NCBI GenBank assembly: GCA_041913905.1
Contig: JAYSEK010000010.1
Location: forward strand, 62,001-126,000
Reading direction: 5' to 3'
Length of the DNA stretch: 64,000 bases
Source: Roseateles_B sp041913905
GTDB taxonomy: Bacteria > Pseudomonadota > Gammaproteobacteria > Burkholderiales > Burkholderiaceae_C
Part shown: piece after piece, positions 19,292 to 28,016 of the stretch
How positions within the stretch are numbered: position 1 is the stretch's first letter
Layout of the letters: each line of letters begins with the position of its first letter
Notes under the pieces: model-generated
What the model saw: only the letters and a program-made list of their open reading frames with translations
Databases searched by the model: none
What the model was told of the DNA's origin: nothing
Translations under genes and position numbers: made by a program

Positions 19292-20595
19292 AGGCTCTCC
19301 CGGCGCTTGATATCCTGCTCGATCTCTTCCTGGGTCTGGTCCCATTCGGCCTTGAAGCGCCTCCGGGCCAGCTCGAACAGCGCGGTGCCGACGACGATGG
19401 CCAGCACCGCGCCGAACCAGGCGTCGACCGAATTGCTGCGGATGCGCGCCCCCATGAAGCCCAGCTCCGGCCCCAACGCGGCATTGAGCTGCAGGTGGTA
19501 GAGCATCTCCACGATGCAGCTTGCGCCGGCCAGCACCGTGAGGGCCGTGCCGGCCAGCGCCAGATAGGCCGTCCACAAACGCGAGAGCTTGCCGAAGGCC
19601 GCGACGCGCAGATTCATCATGATCAGGGCCGCGATGCCGCCCGGGGCATACATCACCATGAAGAGAAAGACCAGGCCGAGATAGAGCAGCCAAGCCTGGG
19701 TCAGCTCAGACAGCAGGACGCCGGCGATCACCATCAGCACCGCGCCGATGATGGGCCCGAAGAAGAAGGTGGCCCCACCCAGAAAGGTGAAGAGCAGGTA
19801 GGCGCCGGAGCGCGCCGCGCCCACGACCTCGGCGGTGACGATCTCGAAGTTCAGTGCCCCCAGACCGCCCGCGATGCCGGCGAAGAAGCCCGAGATCATG
19901 AACGCCAGGAAGCGCACCCAGCGCGTGTCGTAGCCGATGAACTCGACCCGCTCGGGGTTGTCGCGCACCGCATTGAGCATGCGACCCAGCGGCGTGCGGG
20001 TCAGCGCGAACAGCGCCGCGGTGCTGAAGAAGCAGTACAGCGCGATCAGGTAGTAAACCTGGATCTGCGGCCCGAAGCTGAGGCCCAGCACCGGCGCGCC
20101 CACCACGCGGTTGCCCGAGATGCCGCCCTCCCCGCCGAAGAACTCCGGCAGCATCAGCGACATGGACCAGATCAGCTCGCCCAGGCCCAGGGTGATCATC
20201 GCAAAGGGCGTACCGGACTTCTTGGTGGACACATAGCCAAACAAGGCTGCGAAGAAGAGCCCTGCCAGCCCACCCGCCATCGGCACCAGGCTCACCGGCA
20301 GCGCCAGCTGCCCGGCCGAGACCTGGTTCAGCGTGTGCATGGCCAGAAAGCCGCCCAGGCCGCTGTAGACCGCATGCCCGAAGCTCAGCATGCCGCCCTG
20401 CCCCAGCAGCAGGTTGTAGGCCAGGCAGGCGATGATGCCGATGCCCATCTGCGAGAGCATGGTGTGGGCCAGGCTGCTGGTCCACAGCAGCGGCGCCACC
20501 GCCAGCGCCAGCGCATACAGCCCCCAGACCAGCCAGCGCCCGACGTTCCAGGGCTTGAAGTGGAAATGCGCCGTGCTGGCGCGCACATGGTTCAT
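19288..20595 (-). CDS. livM: Branched-chain-amino-acid-type ABC transporter permease LivM, with C-terminal extension
   Basis: 435 residues. The permease core has the family segments YNLLLGQGGMLSFGHAVYSG, KSGTPFAMITLGLGELIWS, RTPLGRMLNAVRDNPERVEF and AYLLFTFLGGATFFFGPIIG. After the usual end (about 330) there is an additional stretch of about 100 residues with two more hydrophobic helices (about 345-365 and 390-405) and a charged tail ending in EEIEQDIKRRESL. The extension is longer than in a standard LivM. It starts 12 bases after the livH stop and overlaps livG. Confidence 0.93.
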   Translation of the reverse strand: MNHVRASTAHFHFKPWNVGRWLVWGLYALALAVAPLLWTSSLAHTMLSQMGIGIIACLAYNLLLGQGGMLSFGHAVYSGLGGFLAMHTLNQVSAGQLALPVSLVPMAGGLAGLFFAALFGYVSTKKSGTPFAMITLGLGELIWSMSLMLPEFFGGEGGISGNRVVGAPVLGLSFGPQIQVYYLIALYCFFSTAALFALTRTPLGRMLNAVRDNPERVEFIGYDTRWVRFLAFMISGFFAGIAGGLGALNFEIVTAEVVGAARSGAYLLFTFLGGATFFFGPIIGAVLMVIAGVLLSELTQAWLLYLGLVFLFMVMYAPGGIAALIMMNLRVAAFGKLSRLWTAYLALAGTALTVLAGASCIVEMLYHLQLNAALGPELGFMGARIRSNSVDAWFGAVLAIVVGTALFELARRRFKAEWDQTQEEIEQDIKRRESL

Positions 20596-20607
20596 GGCCG
20601 GGCCTCC

Positions 20608-21624
20608 TCAATCATCCCGCGTGCCGAACAGGCCCTTGGGCCGGAAGATCAGGATCAGCACCATCAGCAGGTAAGGCAGGATGGGCGCGACCTGCGCCAG
20701 CGAGAGCTTCAGCAGCGGGTAGCCCGGCGTGGCCGGCGTGACCGCGACGCCGAGCCGCTGCGCCAGCGTGGCCAGCGAAGCGTCCACGGTCAGCGGCAGG
20801 GTCTGGATCAGGCCGATCAGCAGCGAGGCCACGAAGGCGCCCGCCAGCGAGCCCACGCCCCCCACCACCACGACCACGAAGATGATGGATCCCACGATGG
20901 CGGCCATCGCAGGCTCGGTGACGAAGGTGATGCCACCCACGACGCCGGCCAGCGCCGCCAGCGCGCAGCCGCCGCCGAACACCAGCATCAGCACCCGCGG
21001 CACGTTGTGGCCCAGGGCCTCGGCCATCTCGGGATGGGTCAGCGCCGCCTGGATCACGAGGCCGATGCGGCTGCGCGTCAACAGCGCCCACAGTCCCACC
21101 AGCATGCCCAGAGCCACCAGCATCATGAAGGCGCGCGTCAGCGGGAACTTGGAGCAGGCGGCGGCCGCGCACTGCGTCGGGCCGGCGTCGCCCCAGACCA
21201 GGGTCAGGTCTTGCCCGGCGCCCTGCAGCAGCGTGAAGGCCGAGCCCTGCAGTGCGGCTGGCGGTGCAAAGGGGACGGAGGTCCGGCCAAAAACCAGCTG
21301 CACCAGCTCCAGGACCACGTAAGACAGGCCGAAGGTGATCAGCAACTCGGGGACGTGCCCGAACTTGTGCACGCGACGCAGCGCCGTGCGCTCGAACACG
21401 GCACCCAGCACCCCGACCGCCAGCGGCGCCAGCACCAGCGCCGGCCAGAAGCCCAGCCAGCCGCCGATCACATAGGCCGCATAGGCCCCCAGCATATAGA
21501 AGCTGGCATGCGCGAAGTTCAGCACGCCCATCATGCTGAAGATCAGCGTCAGGCCCGCGCTGAGCATGAACAGCAGCAGGCCCGAGGCCAGGCCATTGAG
21601 CAGGTTGATCAGGAGTTGGTCCAC
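20608..21624 (-). CDS. livH: Branched-chain-amino-acid-type ABC transporter permease LivH
   Basis: 338 residues from a GTG at 21624, preceded by GAGGTG. Hydrophobic throughout. Family segments: LINLLNGLASGLLLFMLSAG, GLTLIFSMMGVLNFAHASFY, LVIQAALTHPEMAEALGHNV and VVVGGVGSLAGAFVASLLIG. It forms the permease with LivM. An insert with Cys residues (about 150-170, GDAGPTQCAAAACSKF) is larger than in E. coli LivH. It leads the livHMGF group, separated by 194 bases from the binding-protein gene upstream. Confidence 0.93.
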   Translation of the reverse strand: MDQLLINLLNGLASGLLLFMLSAGLTLIFSMMGVLNFAHASFYMLGAYAAYVIGGWLGFWPALVLAPLAVGVLGAVFERTALRRVHKFGHVPELLITFGLSYVVLELVQLVFGRTSVPFAPPAALQGSAFTLLQGAGQDLTLVWGDAGPTQCAAAACSKFPLTRAFMMLVALGMLVGLWALLTRSRIGLVIQAALTHPEMAEALGHNVPRVLMLVFGGGCALAALAGVVGGITFVTEPAMAAIVGSIIFVVVVVGGVGSLAGAFVASLLIGLIQTLPLTVDASLATLAQRLGVAVTPATPGYPLLKLSLAQVAPILPYLLMVLILIFRPKGLFGTRDD

Positions 21625-21750
21625 ATCACCTCGTGCAGGTTCAGACCGCGAAAGCGTTCATCGACGACAGGAACATCCCTTCGCCACGCCAGGGAATCGG
21701 GTATGCAGCTGCGGCAGGCGAGCGGGTCGAGGTGGCGCTGAGGAGCGCAG

Positions 21751-21766
21751 CCGTACTCCCGTACGG
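21751..21766. repeat. Intergenic hairpin between the binding-protein gene and livH
   Basis: CCGTAC-TCCC-GTACGG is a perfect 6-base stem with a 4-base loop inside a structured 194-base gap (21625-21818). It could set the usual excess of binding protein over permease by stabilising the upstream mRNA end. No T-run follows it on the minus strand. Confidence 0.45.
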
Positions 21767-21818
21767 CGAGCACCGCAAGCGCCAGATCGGCCCGCGCAGC
21801 CCGCAGATGCAGCCCGAT

Positions 21819-23063
21819 TCAGGGACGCTTCATCTGGCAGGAGGTCGGCGTGGACGACACGTACGCGTCGTACATCTTCAGCGGAATCAGCGTATAGCCG
21901 GTGTTCTCCGGGCTGTAGGAGTACTTGGCATCGGCCTTGTTCCAGACCGAGATGAAGAGCGGCTGCTGCAGCTGGTGGTCGGTCTTGCGGACCTGCACCT
22001 CGCCGTTGAAGCTCTTGACCGTGATCCCCTCCAGCGCCGCGGCCACCTTGACCGGGTCGATGCTCTTGGCCTTGGCCATGGCCGCGCCCAGCAGGCTGTA
22101 GATGTGGATCACGCTGCCGGTGTAGAAGTCGTCGTTGAAGCGCTTCTTGTACTCGTCCATCCACTGGCCCATCTGGCCGCCCAGGTTGTAGTGGTTGTAG
22201 GACACCTGGAAGACGCGCCCCGCGGCCGCCGAGCCCAGCGCGGTCGGCGTGCCGGTGACGCCTGCGTAGTAGGTGAAGAACTTGCCGGTGTAGCCAGCCT
22301 CGTTGGCGGCCTTGATGAGCAGGGTCAGGTCTGAACCCCAGTTGCCGGTGATGACGGTGTCGGCCCCGCTGGCCTTGATCTTGGCCACATAGGGCGCGAA
22401 GTCGCGCACCTGGGCCAAGGGGTGGAGATCCTCGCCGACGATCTGGATGTCCGGCCGCTTGCGGGCGATCATCTCCTTGGCGTACTTGGCGACCTGCTGA
22501 CCGTGCGCGTAGTTCTGGTTGAGCAGGAAGACCTTCTTGACGTCCGCCTGATCCTTCATGAAGGTGGTGACGGCTTCCATCTTCATGGAGGTGTCGGCGT
22601 CCATGCGGAAGTGCCAGTAGCTGCACTTGCTGTTGGTGAGGTCCGGGTCCACGGCCGAGTGGTTGAGGTAGAGCACCTCCTTGCCGGGATTGCGCTCGTT
22701 GTGCTTGTTCACCGCGTCGATCAGCGCCAGCGCCGCGCCCGAGCCGTTGCCCTGGGTGACATAGCGCACGCCCTGGTCGATGGCGGACTTCAGCGCGTTG
22801 AGCGTCTCGGCCGGGCTGAGCTTGTTGTCGATCGGGATGATCTCGAACTTCACGCCCGCCGGGTTGGTGGCGTTGAACTTCTCGGCGAAGAACTGGAAGC
22901 TCTTGACCTGGTTCTGCCCCACCGGCCCCATCAAACCGGACAAGGGATCGATCCAGGCGATCTTCACCACCTCGCCCTTCTGTGCCTGGGCGCCAAGGCT
23001 CAGGCCGGCGAGCAGCAGCGCTGCGACGTGGCGCAGCTGGAAATCACGCGATGCAGTCAACAT
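21819..23063 (-). CDS. Branched-chain-amino-acid-type ABC transporter substrate-binding protein
   Basis: 414 residues with a signal peptide (HVAALLLAGLSLGAQAQ, cleavage near residue 27) and a strong ribosome site (AGAAGGAGA). Type-1 periplasmic-binding fold segments are visible: KIAWIDPLSGLMGPVGQNQV, GVRYVTQGNGSGAALALIDA, FRMDADTSMKMEAVTTFM and VITGNWGSDLTLLIKAANE. It delivers a ligand to LivHMGF. LivK-like proteins bind far more than Leu/Ile/Val, including aromatic and other carboxylates. The neighbouring acyl-CoA ligase makes a carboxylate ligand plausible, but that is inference. Confidence 0.92.
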   Translation of the reverse strand: MLTASRDFQLRHVAALLLAGLSLGAQAQKGEVVKIAWIDPLSGLMGPVGQNQVKSFQFFAEKFNATNPAGVKFEIIPIDNKLSPAETLNALKSAIDQGVRYVTQGNGSGAALALIDAVNKHNERNPGKEVLYLNHSAVDPDLTNSKCSYWHFRMDADTSMKMEAVTTFMKDQADVKKVFLLNQNYAHGQQVAKYAKEMIARKRPDIQIVGEDLHPLAQVRDFAPYVAKIKASGADTVITGNWGSDLTLLIKAANEAGYTGKFFTYYAGVTGTPTALGSAAAGRVFQVSYNHYNLGGQMGQWMDEYKKRFNDDFYTGSVIHIYSLLGAAMAKAKSIDPVKVAAALEGITVKSFNGEVQVRKTDHQLQQPLFISVWNKADAKYSYSPENTGYTLIPLKMYDAYVSSTPTSCQMKRP

Positions 23064-23171
23064 GGACGTCTCCTTCTGACCCGGGTCGGGCCTGTTCTCG
23101 GTCTCGACATGTCATGCAGGTCCCGGCCTACCGGCCAGGCCTGCGTCAGCGAACGCGGGCGCCGGCCAGGA

Positions 23172-24830
23172 TCAGGTTCCTGGCAGGCGGTGCTCGGCAA
23201 ACTGCTGGCGCAGCTTGAGCTTCTGGATCTTGCCGGTGGCCGTGTGCGGGATCTCGTCGACGAAGACCACGTCGTCCGGGATCTGCCACTTGGCGATGCG
23301 GCCCTCGTAGAAGGCCAGCATCTCCTCGCGGCCGAGGCTGGCTCCGGGCTTGCGCACCACCACCAGCAGCGGCCGCTCGTCCCACTTGGGATGGCGGCAG
23401 GCGATGGCTGCGGCCTCCTGCACGGCCGGATGGGCCATGGCGATGTTCTCGAGGTCGATGGAGGAGATCCACTCGCCACCGGACTTGATCACATCCTTGC
23501 TGCGGTCGGTGATCTGCATGAAGCCGTCGGCGTCGATGGTGGCCACGTCGCCGGTGGGGAACCAGGCGCCGGCGTCAGCGCCCTGCTCCCTCACCGGCAC
23601 CAGGGCCGACTCCTTCTGGCCGAAGTAGCTGTCAATCACCCAGTGGCCGCGCACGACCAGGTTGCCGCTGCTGGCGCCATCCCAGGGCTGGGCGTTGCCG
23701 GCGTCGTCGATCACGGCCATGTCGATGCCGTAGATCGCCTTGCCCTGCTTCTCAAGAATGCGGCGCTGCTCGTCCTGCGGCAGCTTGAGCTGGCGCGCGG
23801 TGAGCTTGGAGAGCGTGCCCAGCGGCGAGAGTTCGGTCATGCCCCAGGCATGGATCACCTCGACGCCGTAATCGTCCATCAGCGTGCGCAGCATGGCTGG
23901 CGGGCAGGCCGAACCCCCGATCACCGTGCGCTTGAAGCTGCTGAACTTGAGCTGGTTCGCGCCCACATGGTTGAGCAGGCCCAGCCACACGGTGGGCACG
24001 CCGGCGCTGAAGGTCACCTGCTCCGACTCGAAGAGCTCGTACAGCGACTTGCCGTCCAGGTGCGGCCCGGGCAGAACCAGCTTCGCCCCCACGATGGCGC
24101 TGCTGTAGGGCAGGCCCCAGGCATTGACGTGGAACATGGGCACCACGGGCAGGATCACGTCCTTGGCGGAGCAATCCATGGCGTCGGGCAAGGCCGAGGC
24201 GAAGGCATGCAGCACGGTCGAGCGGTGGCTGTAGACAGCGCCCTTGGGATGGCCGGTGGTCCCGGAGGTGTAGCAGATGCTGGAGGCTGCGTTCTCCTCG
24301 AAGACCGGCCAGCGGTAGTGCCCGTCCTCGGCTTCGAGCAGTTCCTCGTAGCACAGCAGCCCGGCCAGGCTGCTGTGCGCCGGCATGTGGGCGCGATCCG
24401 TCATCAGCACATAGTGGCGGATGTGCGGCAACTGCGGCGCCAGCTTCTCGACCAGGGGCAGGAACGTCAGATCGAAGCACAGCACCTGATCCTGCGCGTC
24501 GTTCGCGATCCAGGCGATCTGCTCGGGGAAGAGGCGCGGGTTGATGGTGTGGCAGACCAGCTCGGAGCCCGAGGCCCCGTAGTAGATCTCCAGGTGCCGG
24601 TGGCCATTCCAGACCAGGGTGCCGACGCGGTCCCCCGCCGTCAGCCCCAGCCGGGCCAGGGCCTGGGCCGCCTGCCGGGCGCGCAGCTCGCAGGCCCTCC
24701 AGTTGTAGCGGTGCAGGTCGCCCTCGACCCGCTTGCTGACGATCTCGGTGTCCCCCGAGTGGCGGGCCGCATGCTGGATCAAAGAAGAGATCAGCAGCGG
24801 CATGGACATCATCTGTCCCATCAAACCCAT
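23172..24830 (-). CDS. Fatty-acid/medium-chain acyl-CoA ligase
   Basis: Start at the ATG at 24830 (AGGAGA five bases before it); 552 residues. ANL-superfamily motifs: the P-loop YTSGTTGHPKGAVYSHRS (about 185-205), VIHAWGMTELSPLG, WFPTGDVATIDADGFMQITD, DRSKDVIKSGGEWISS, and the catalytic Lys in TATGKIQKLKLR near the C-terminus. It forms acyl-CoA from a fatty or related acid, ATP and CoA. The length and sequence style fit AlkK/medium-chain ligases. It is separated from the transporter by 108 bases and probably feeds the beta-oxidation cluster at 10.3-17.0 kb. Confidence 0.92.
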   Translation of the reverse strand: MGLMGQMMSMPLLISSLIQHAARHSGDTEIVSKRVEGDLHRYNWRACELRARQAAQALARLGLTAGDRVGTLVWNGHRHLEIYYGASGSELVCHTINPRLFPEQIAWIANDAQDQVLCFDLTFLPLVEKLAPQLPHIRHYVLMTDRAHMPAHSSLAGLLCYEELLEAEDGHYRWPVFEENAASSICYTSGTTGHPKGAVYSHRSTVLHAFASALPDAMDCSAKDVILPVVPMFHVNAWGLPYSSAIVGAKLVLPGPHLDGKSLYELFESEQVTFSAGVPTVWLGLLNHVGANQLKFSSFKRTVIGGSACPPAMLRTLMDDYGVEVIHAWGMTELSPLGTLSKLTARQLKLPQDEQRRILEKQGKAIYGIDMAVIDDAGNAQPWDGASSGNLVVRGHWVIDSYFGQKESALVPVREQGADAGAWFPTGDVATIDADGFMQITDRSKDVIKSGGEWISSIDLENIAMAHPAVQEAAAIACRHPKWDERPLLVVVRKPGASLGREEMLAFYEGRIAKWQIPDDVVFVDEIPHTATGKIQKLKLRQQFAEHRLPGT

Positions 24831-24938
24831 CAATGTCTCCTTGGTTCCCGCCCTGCGTGGGGTGACAACTCGTCTGTTTCAGGGCATGTTACCCCTGCGT
24901 TGCAAAGCGGCTTAGTCACCCTCGTTACACTGGATCTC

Positions 24939-26513
24939 ATGGTTTTCGACAAGGGCATCCCCCTCACTTTGGACCCAGGCGGCGAGTGGCTCGCCAGCGC
25001 CGGCATGGCCTGGCAGGAACAACTCGGCCAGGTGCCCGCCAGGCACCCGGCCAGCTTCACCCGGCTGGGTGACGCCTACCTGACAAGGCTCCCTCCCGAG
25101 CCCCTGCCCGCCCCGCACTGGGTGGCGCACAGTCCCGCCTGCGCGCGGCTGCTGGGCCTGCCCGAGGATTGGCGCAGCGACGAGGCCCTGCAGGTCTTCG
25201 GTGGCAACGCCCTGTGGGAGGGCATGCAACCGTGGGCCAGCGTGTACAGCGGCCATCAGTTCGGCGTGTGGGCCGGCCAGCTGGGCGATGGACGCGCCCT
25301 GCACCTGGGGGAGCTGGTGCACGAGGGCCAGCGCTGGGAAATCCAGCTCAAGGGAGCGGGCCGCACGCCCTACTCCCGGCATGGCGACGGGCGGGCCGTG
25401 CTGCGCTCCTCCATCCGCGAGTTCCTGTGCTCCGAGGCCATGGCGGGCCTGGGCATCCCGACCACACGCGCCCTGTGCATCACCGGCTCGCCGCAAGCCG
25501 TGCAGCGTGAAACCCTGGAGACGGCCGCCGTGCTGACCCGCGTGGCCCCCAGCTTCCTGCGCTTCGGCCATCTGGAGCATTTCGCCCACAGCGGGCAGCT
25601 GGAGGAGTTGCGCACGCTGGTGGCTCACTTCATGAGCCACCACGCGCCGGAGTGCCTGGAGGCGCCCGTGCCGGTGCTTGCGCTGCTGGAGCGGGTTGCA
25701 CGGCAGACGGGCCGGCTGATCGCGCAATGGCAGGCGGTGGGCTTCTGCCACGGGGTGATGAACACCGACAACATGTCCCTGCTGGGCCTCACGCTGGACT
25801 ACGGCCCTTTCGGTTTCATGGACGGCTTCGATCCCGGCCATGTCTGCAACCATTCCGACCACCAGGGCCGCTACGCCTACGCGCGTCAACCCCAGGTCGG
25901 CTTCTGGAACCTCCATGCCCTGGCGCAGGCCTTGATGCCGCTGATCGAAGGCGACGCTGAAGCGGCCGCCGAACAGCTGCACGAGGCCCTCCAGCCCTAT
26001 CGCCAGACCTTCCAGCAGGAGATGCTGCGCTGCATGCGCGAGAAGCTGGGGCTGGCGCAGACGCCGGCGCAGACGCTGGAGCAAGCCGAAGAACAGGCCC
26101 TGGTCGACGACTGGCTGCGCATGCTGGCCCAGCACCGCACCGACTACACCATCGCTCACCGGCGGCTCTCGCAGTGGCCGGCGATGGCGCAGCCGGCGTG
26201 GGCGCCGCTGCGCGACCTCTTCGTGGACCGGGCGCGCTTTGACCTCTGGGCCTTGCGCTACCGCGAACGTCTGGCGCGCGAACACAGTCTGGACACCGAG
26301 CGGCTGCCACGCATGCAGGCCGTCAACCCGGCCGTCGTGCTGCGCAACCACCTCGCCGAGACCGCGATCCGCCGCGCCCAGGCCGGCGACTTCAGCGAGG
26401 TCGAGCGCCTGCTGAAAGTTTTGCAGCGGCCGTACGACGAACCCACTCAAGCGTCCGATGCGGACTTTCCGCCCGACTGGGCCGCCAACCTTGAGGTGTC
26501 CTGTTCATCATGA
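24939..26513 (+). CDS. selO: Protein adenylyltransferase SelO
   Basis: The frame is open far upstream (antisense to the transporter), so the start must be internal. The ATG at 24939 gives 524 residues; the ATG at 25005 is an alternative and matches family length better. SelO features: FTRLGDAYLTRLPPEPLP, SGHQFGVWAGQLGDGRA, KGAGRTPYSRHGDGRAVLRS, HGVMNTDNMSLLGLTLDYGP and GFMDGFDPGHVCNHSD. The protein ends in Cys-Ser-Ser, the conserved C-terminal Cys position that is selenocysteine in animals. SelO is a pseudokinase that transfers AMP to Ser/Thr/Tyr of target proteins, linked to oxidative stress. It overlaps msrB by four bases (ATGA). Confidence 0.93.
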   Translation: MVFDKGIPLTLDPGGEWLASAGMAWQEQLGQVPARHPASFTRLGDAYLTRLPPEPLPAPHWVAHSPACARLLGLPEDWRSDEALQVFGGNALWEGMQPWASVYSGHQFGVWAGQLGDGRALHLGELVHEGQRWEIQLKGAGRTPYSRHGDGRAVLRSSIREFLCSEAMAGLGIPTTRALCITGSPQAVQRETLETAAVLTRVAPSFLRFGHLEHFAHSGQLEELRTLVAHFMSHHAPECLEAPVPVLALLERVARQTGRLIAQWQAVGFCHGVMNTDNMSLLGLTLDYGPFGFMDGFDPGHVCNHSDHQGRYAYARQPQVGFWNLHALAQALMPLIEGDAEAAAEQLHEALQPYRQTFQQEMLRCMREKLGLAQTPAQTLEQAEEQALVDDWLRMLAQHRTDYTIAHRRLSQWPAMAQPAWAPLRDLFVDRARFDLWALRYRERLAREHSLDTERLPRMQAVNPAVVLRNHLAETAIRRAQAGDFSEVERLLKVLQRPYDEPTQASDADFPPDWAANLEVSCSS

Positions 26514-26917
26514 ACGACAAGCCCTACCCCATCCAGAAGAGCGACGCCGAATGGCGCGCACAGCTCGACGACCTGCAGTACCAGGTGACCCGCCACGCGG
26601 CCACCGAGCGCGCCTTCACCGGCCGCTACTGGGACCATTGGGAGCGCGGCCACTACGACTGCGTCTGCTGCGGCACGCGGCTGTTCGAGGCGCAGACCAA
26701 GTTCGATGCCGGCTGCGGCTGGCCCAGCTACTGGGCTCCGGTGAACGCCGAGGTGGTCCAGCGCGTGGAAGACCGCAGCCATGGCATGGTGCGTGTCGAG
26801 GTGCGCTGCCGGCAGTGCGGCGCGCACCTGGGCCACGTCTTTCCCGACGGCCCCGCGCCCACCGGCGAGCGCTACTGCATCAACTCGGCCGCGATAGACT
26901 TCGCGCCCGATGCCTGA
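26510..26917 (+). CDS. msrB: Peptide-methionine (R)-S-oxide reductase MsrB
   Basis: 135 residues. Zinc-binding Cys pairs (CVCCGTRLF near 50 and CRQCGAHLGHVF near 100), FDAGCGWPSYW and the catalytic Cys in GERYCINSAAIDF define MsrB. It reduces methionine-R-sulfoxide in proteins. The start codon overlaps the selO stop (ATGA), so translation of the two is coupled. Both proteins act in the response to oxidative damage. Confidence 0.96.
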   Translation: MNDKPYPIQKSDAEWRAQLDDLQYQVTRHAATERAFTGRYWDHWERGHYDCVCCGTRLFEAQTKFDAGCGWPSYWAPVNAEVVQRVEDRSHGMVRVEVRCRQCGAHLGHVFPDGPAPTGERYCINSAAIDFAPDA

Positions 26918-26944
26918 ACGCGCTCAGGCGCTGACACCTCCTCC

Positions 26945-27604
26945 ATGAAGCTCCTGCTCGATTTCCTGCCGCTGATCCTTTTCTTCGGTACCTTCAAGAT
27001 CGCCGAATCGCACAAGGCCGCCGCGGCGGCCTTTGCCTCCTCGCACTTCGGTTTCATGGTGTCCGGCGGCACGGTGGGGCCCGAGGAGGCGCCCGTGCTG
27101 CTGGCGACACTGGTCGTGATGATGGCCACGCTGGTCCAGGCCCTGATCATCAAGCTGCGGGGGCACAAGATCGACCTGATGCTGTGGATCAGCCTCGCCC
27201 TGGTCGTGGTGCTGGGCGGTCTGACCGTCTGGCTGCACGATGAGACCTTCATCAAATGGAAGCCCACCGGCCTCTACTGGGGCATGGCGGCGGTCTTCCT
27301 GATCAGCGACTTGGTCTTCGGCAAGAACCTGCTGCGCGGCATGATGGAAAAGGACGTGCAACTGCCCGACTACGCCTGGCGGCGCATGAACTGGGGCTCG
27401 GTGCTTTTCTTCGTCGTGCTGGGCCTGCTCAATCTTTACGTTGCTTTTCACTACCCCACCGCCACCTGGGCCAACTTCAAGGTCTTCGGTGTGACGGGCC
27501 TGTTCGTGCTCTTCACGCTGGGTCAGGGCGTCTACATGAGCCGCCACATCATCGAGCCGGCCCAGGCCGGCAATGACGGCGCCAAGCAGGAGCTGCCCCA
27601 ATGA
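26945..27604 (+). CDS. yciB: Inner-membrane-spanning protein YciB (septation protein A)
   Basis: 219 residues with about five hydrophobic helices. It begins with the family signature MKLLLDFLPLILFFGTFKI, followed by TGLYWGMAAVFLISDLVFGK, MEKDVQLPDYAWRRMNWG and VFGVTGLFVLFTLGQGVY. YciB acts in envelope and septum integrity with other division proteins. It is 27 bases after msrB and overlaps the bolA-like start (ATGA), so the four genes selO-msrB-yciB-bolA probably form one transcript. A basic insert (about 60) is within family variation. Confidence 0.93.
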   Translation: MKLLLDFLPLILFFGTFKIAESHKAAAAAFASSHFGFMVSGGTVGPEEAPVLLATLVVMMATLVQALIIKLRGHKIDLMLWISLALVVVLGGLTVWLHDETFIKWKPTGLYWGMAAVFLISDLVFGKNLLRGMMEKDVQLPDYAWRRMNWGSVLFFVVLGLLNLYVAFHYPTATWANFKVFGVTGLFVLFTLGQGVYMSRHIIEPAQAGNDGAKQELPQ

Positions 27605-27879
27605 ACGACACGCCGCGCGCCTCGACGGCGCTGATCGAGCAGCGCCTGCGGGAAGGCCTGCAGCCCGAGCACTTGGAAGTCCTGGACGACAGCGCCCAGC
27701 ACGCCGGCCATGCCGGCGCGCGCGAAGGCGGGCACTACACGGTGCGCGTGGTCAGCGAGCGCTTCAGGGGTCTTACGAGGGTCGCGCGCCACCGGCTCGT
27801 ATATGATTTGATGGCTGAGCTGATGCGTCAGGGCATTCATGCACTGGCCATCGATGCCAAGGCTCCGGGAGAACCCTGA
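27601..27879 (+). CDS. BolA-family protein
   Basis: 92 residues, with ATGA overlap to yciB. BolA/YrbA-type sequence: LIEQRLREGLQPEHLEVLDD, then the variable loop with HAGHAGAREGGHYTVRVVS, then FRGLTRVARHRLVYDLM with the conserved His/Arg region. BolA proteins bind [2Fe-2S] glutaredoxins and regulate iron-sulfur status and morphology. In many betaproteobacteria a bolA-like gene stands between yciB and a PpiC-type PPIase, as here. Confidence 0.9.
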   Translation: MNDTPRASTALIEQRLREGLQPEHLEVLDDSAQHAGHAGAREGGHYTVRVVSERFRGLTRVARHRLVYDLMAELMRQGIHALAIDAKAPGEP

Positions 27880-27891
27880 GCCACACCGAAT

Positions 27892-27930
27892 GGCGCCCCG
27901 GACCGGCAGGTCCTGAGGGCGTCTGTTTTT
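27892..27930 (+). terminator. Probable rho-independent terminator after bolA-like gene
   Basis: GGACC-GGCA-GGTCC (27900-27913) nested in an outer, near-perfect stem (27892-27898 with 27917-27923), followed by five T. A second small hairpin, CACCGCG-TAA-CGCGGTG (27941-27957), follows with TTT. Confidence 0.6.
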
Positions 27931-28016
27931 ATCCGAAGCTCACCGCGTAACGCGGTGTTTCACTGTTAGTAGAGTACCGGCGGCGTGATCGCCGGTGGCG
28001 TCTGTTGAAAGGCCCA

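Noticed and set aside
22422..24938. N-terminal extension of the selO frame across the binding-protein and ligase genes
   Set aside because: It is antisense to two clearly coding genes. SelO similarity begins only after about 25005.
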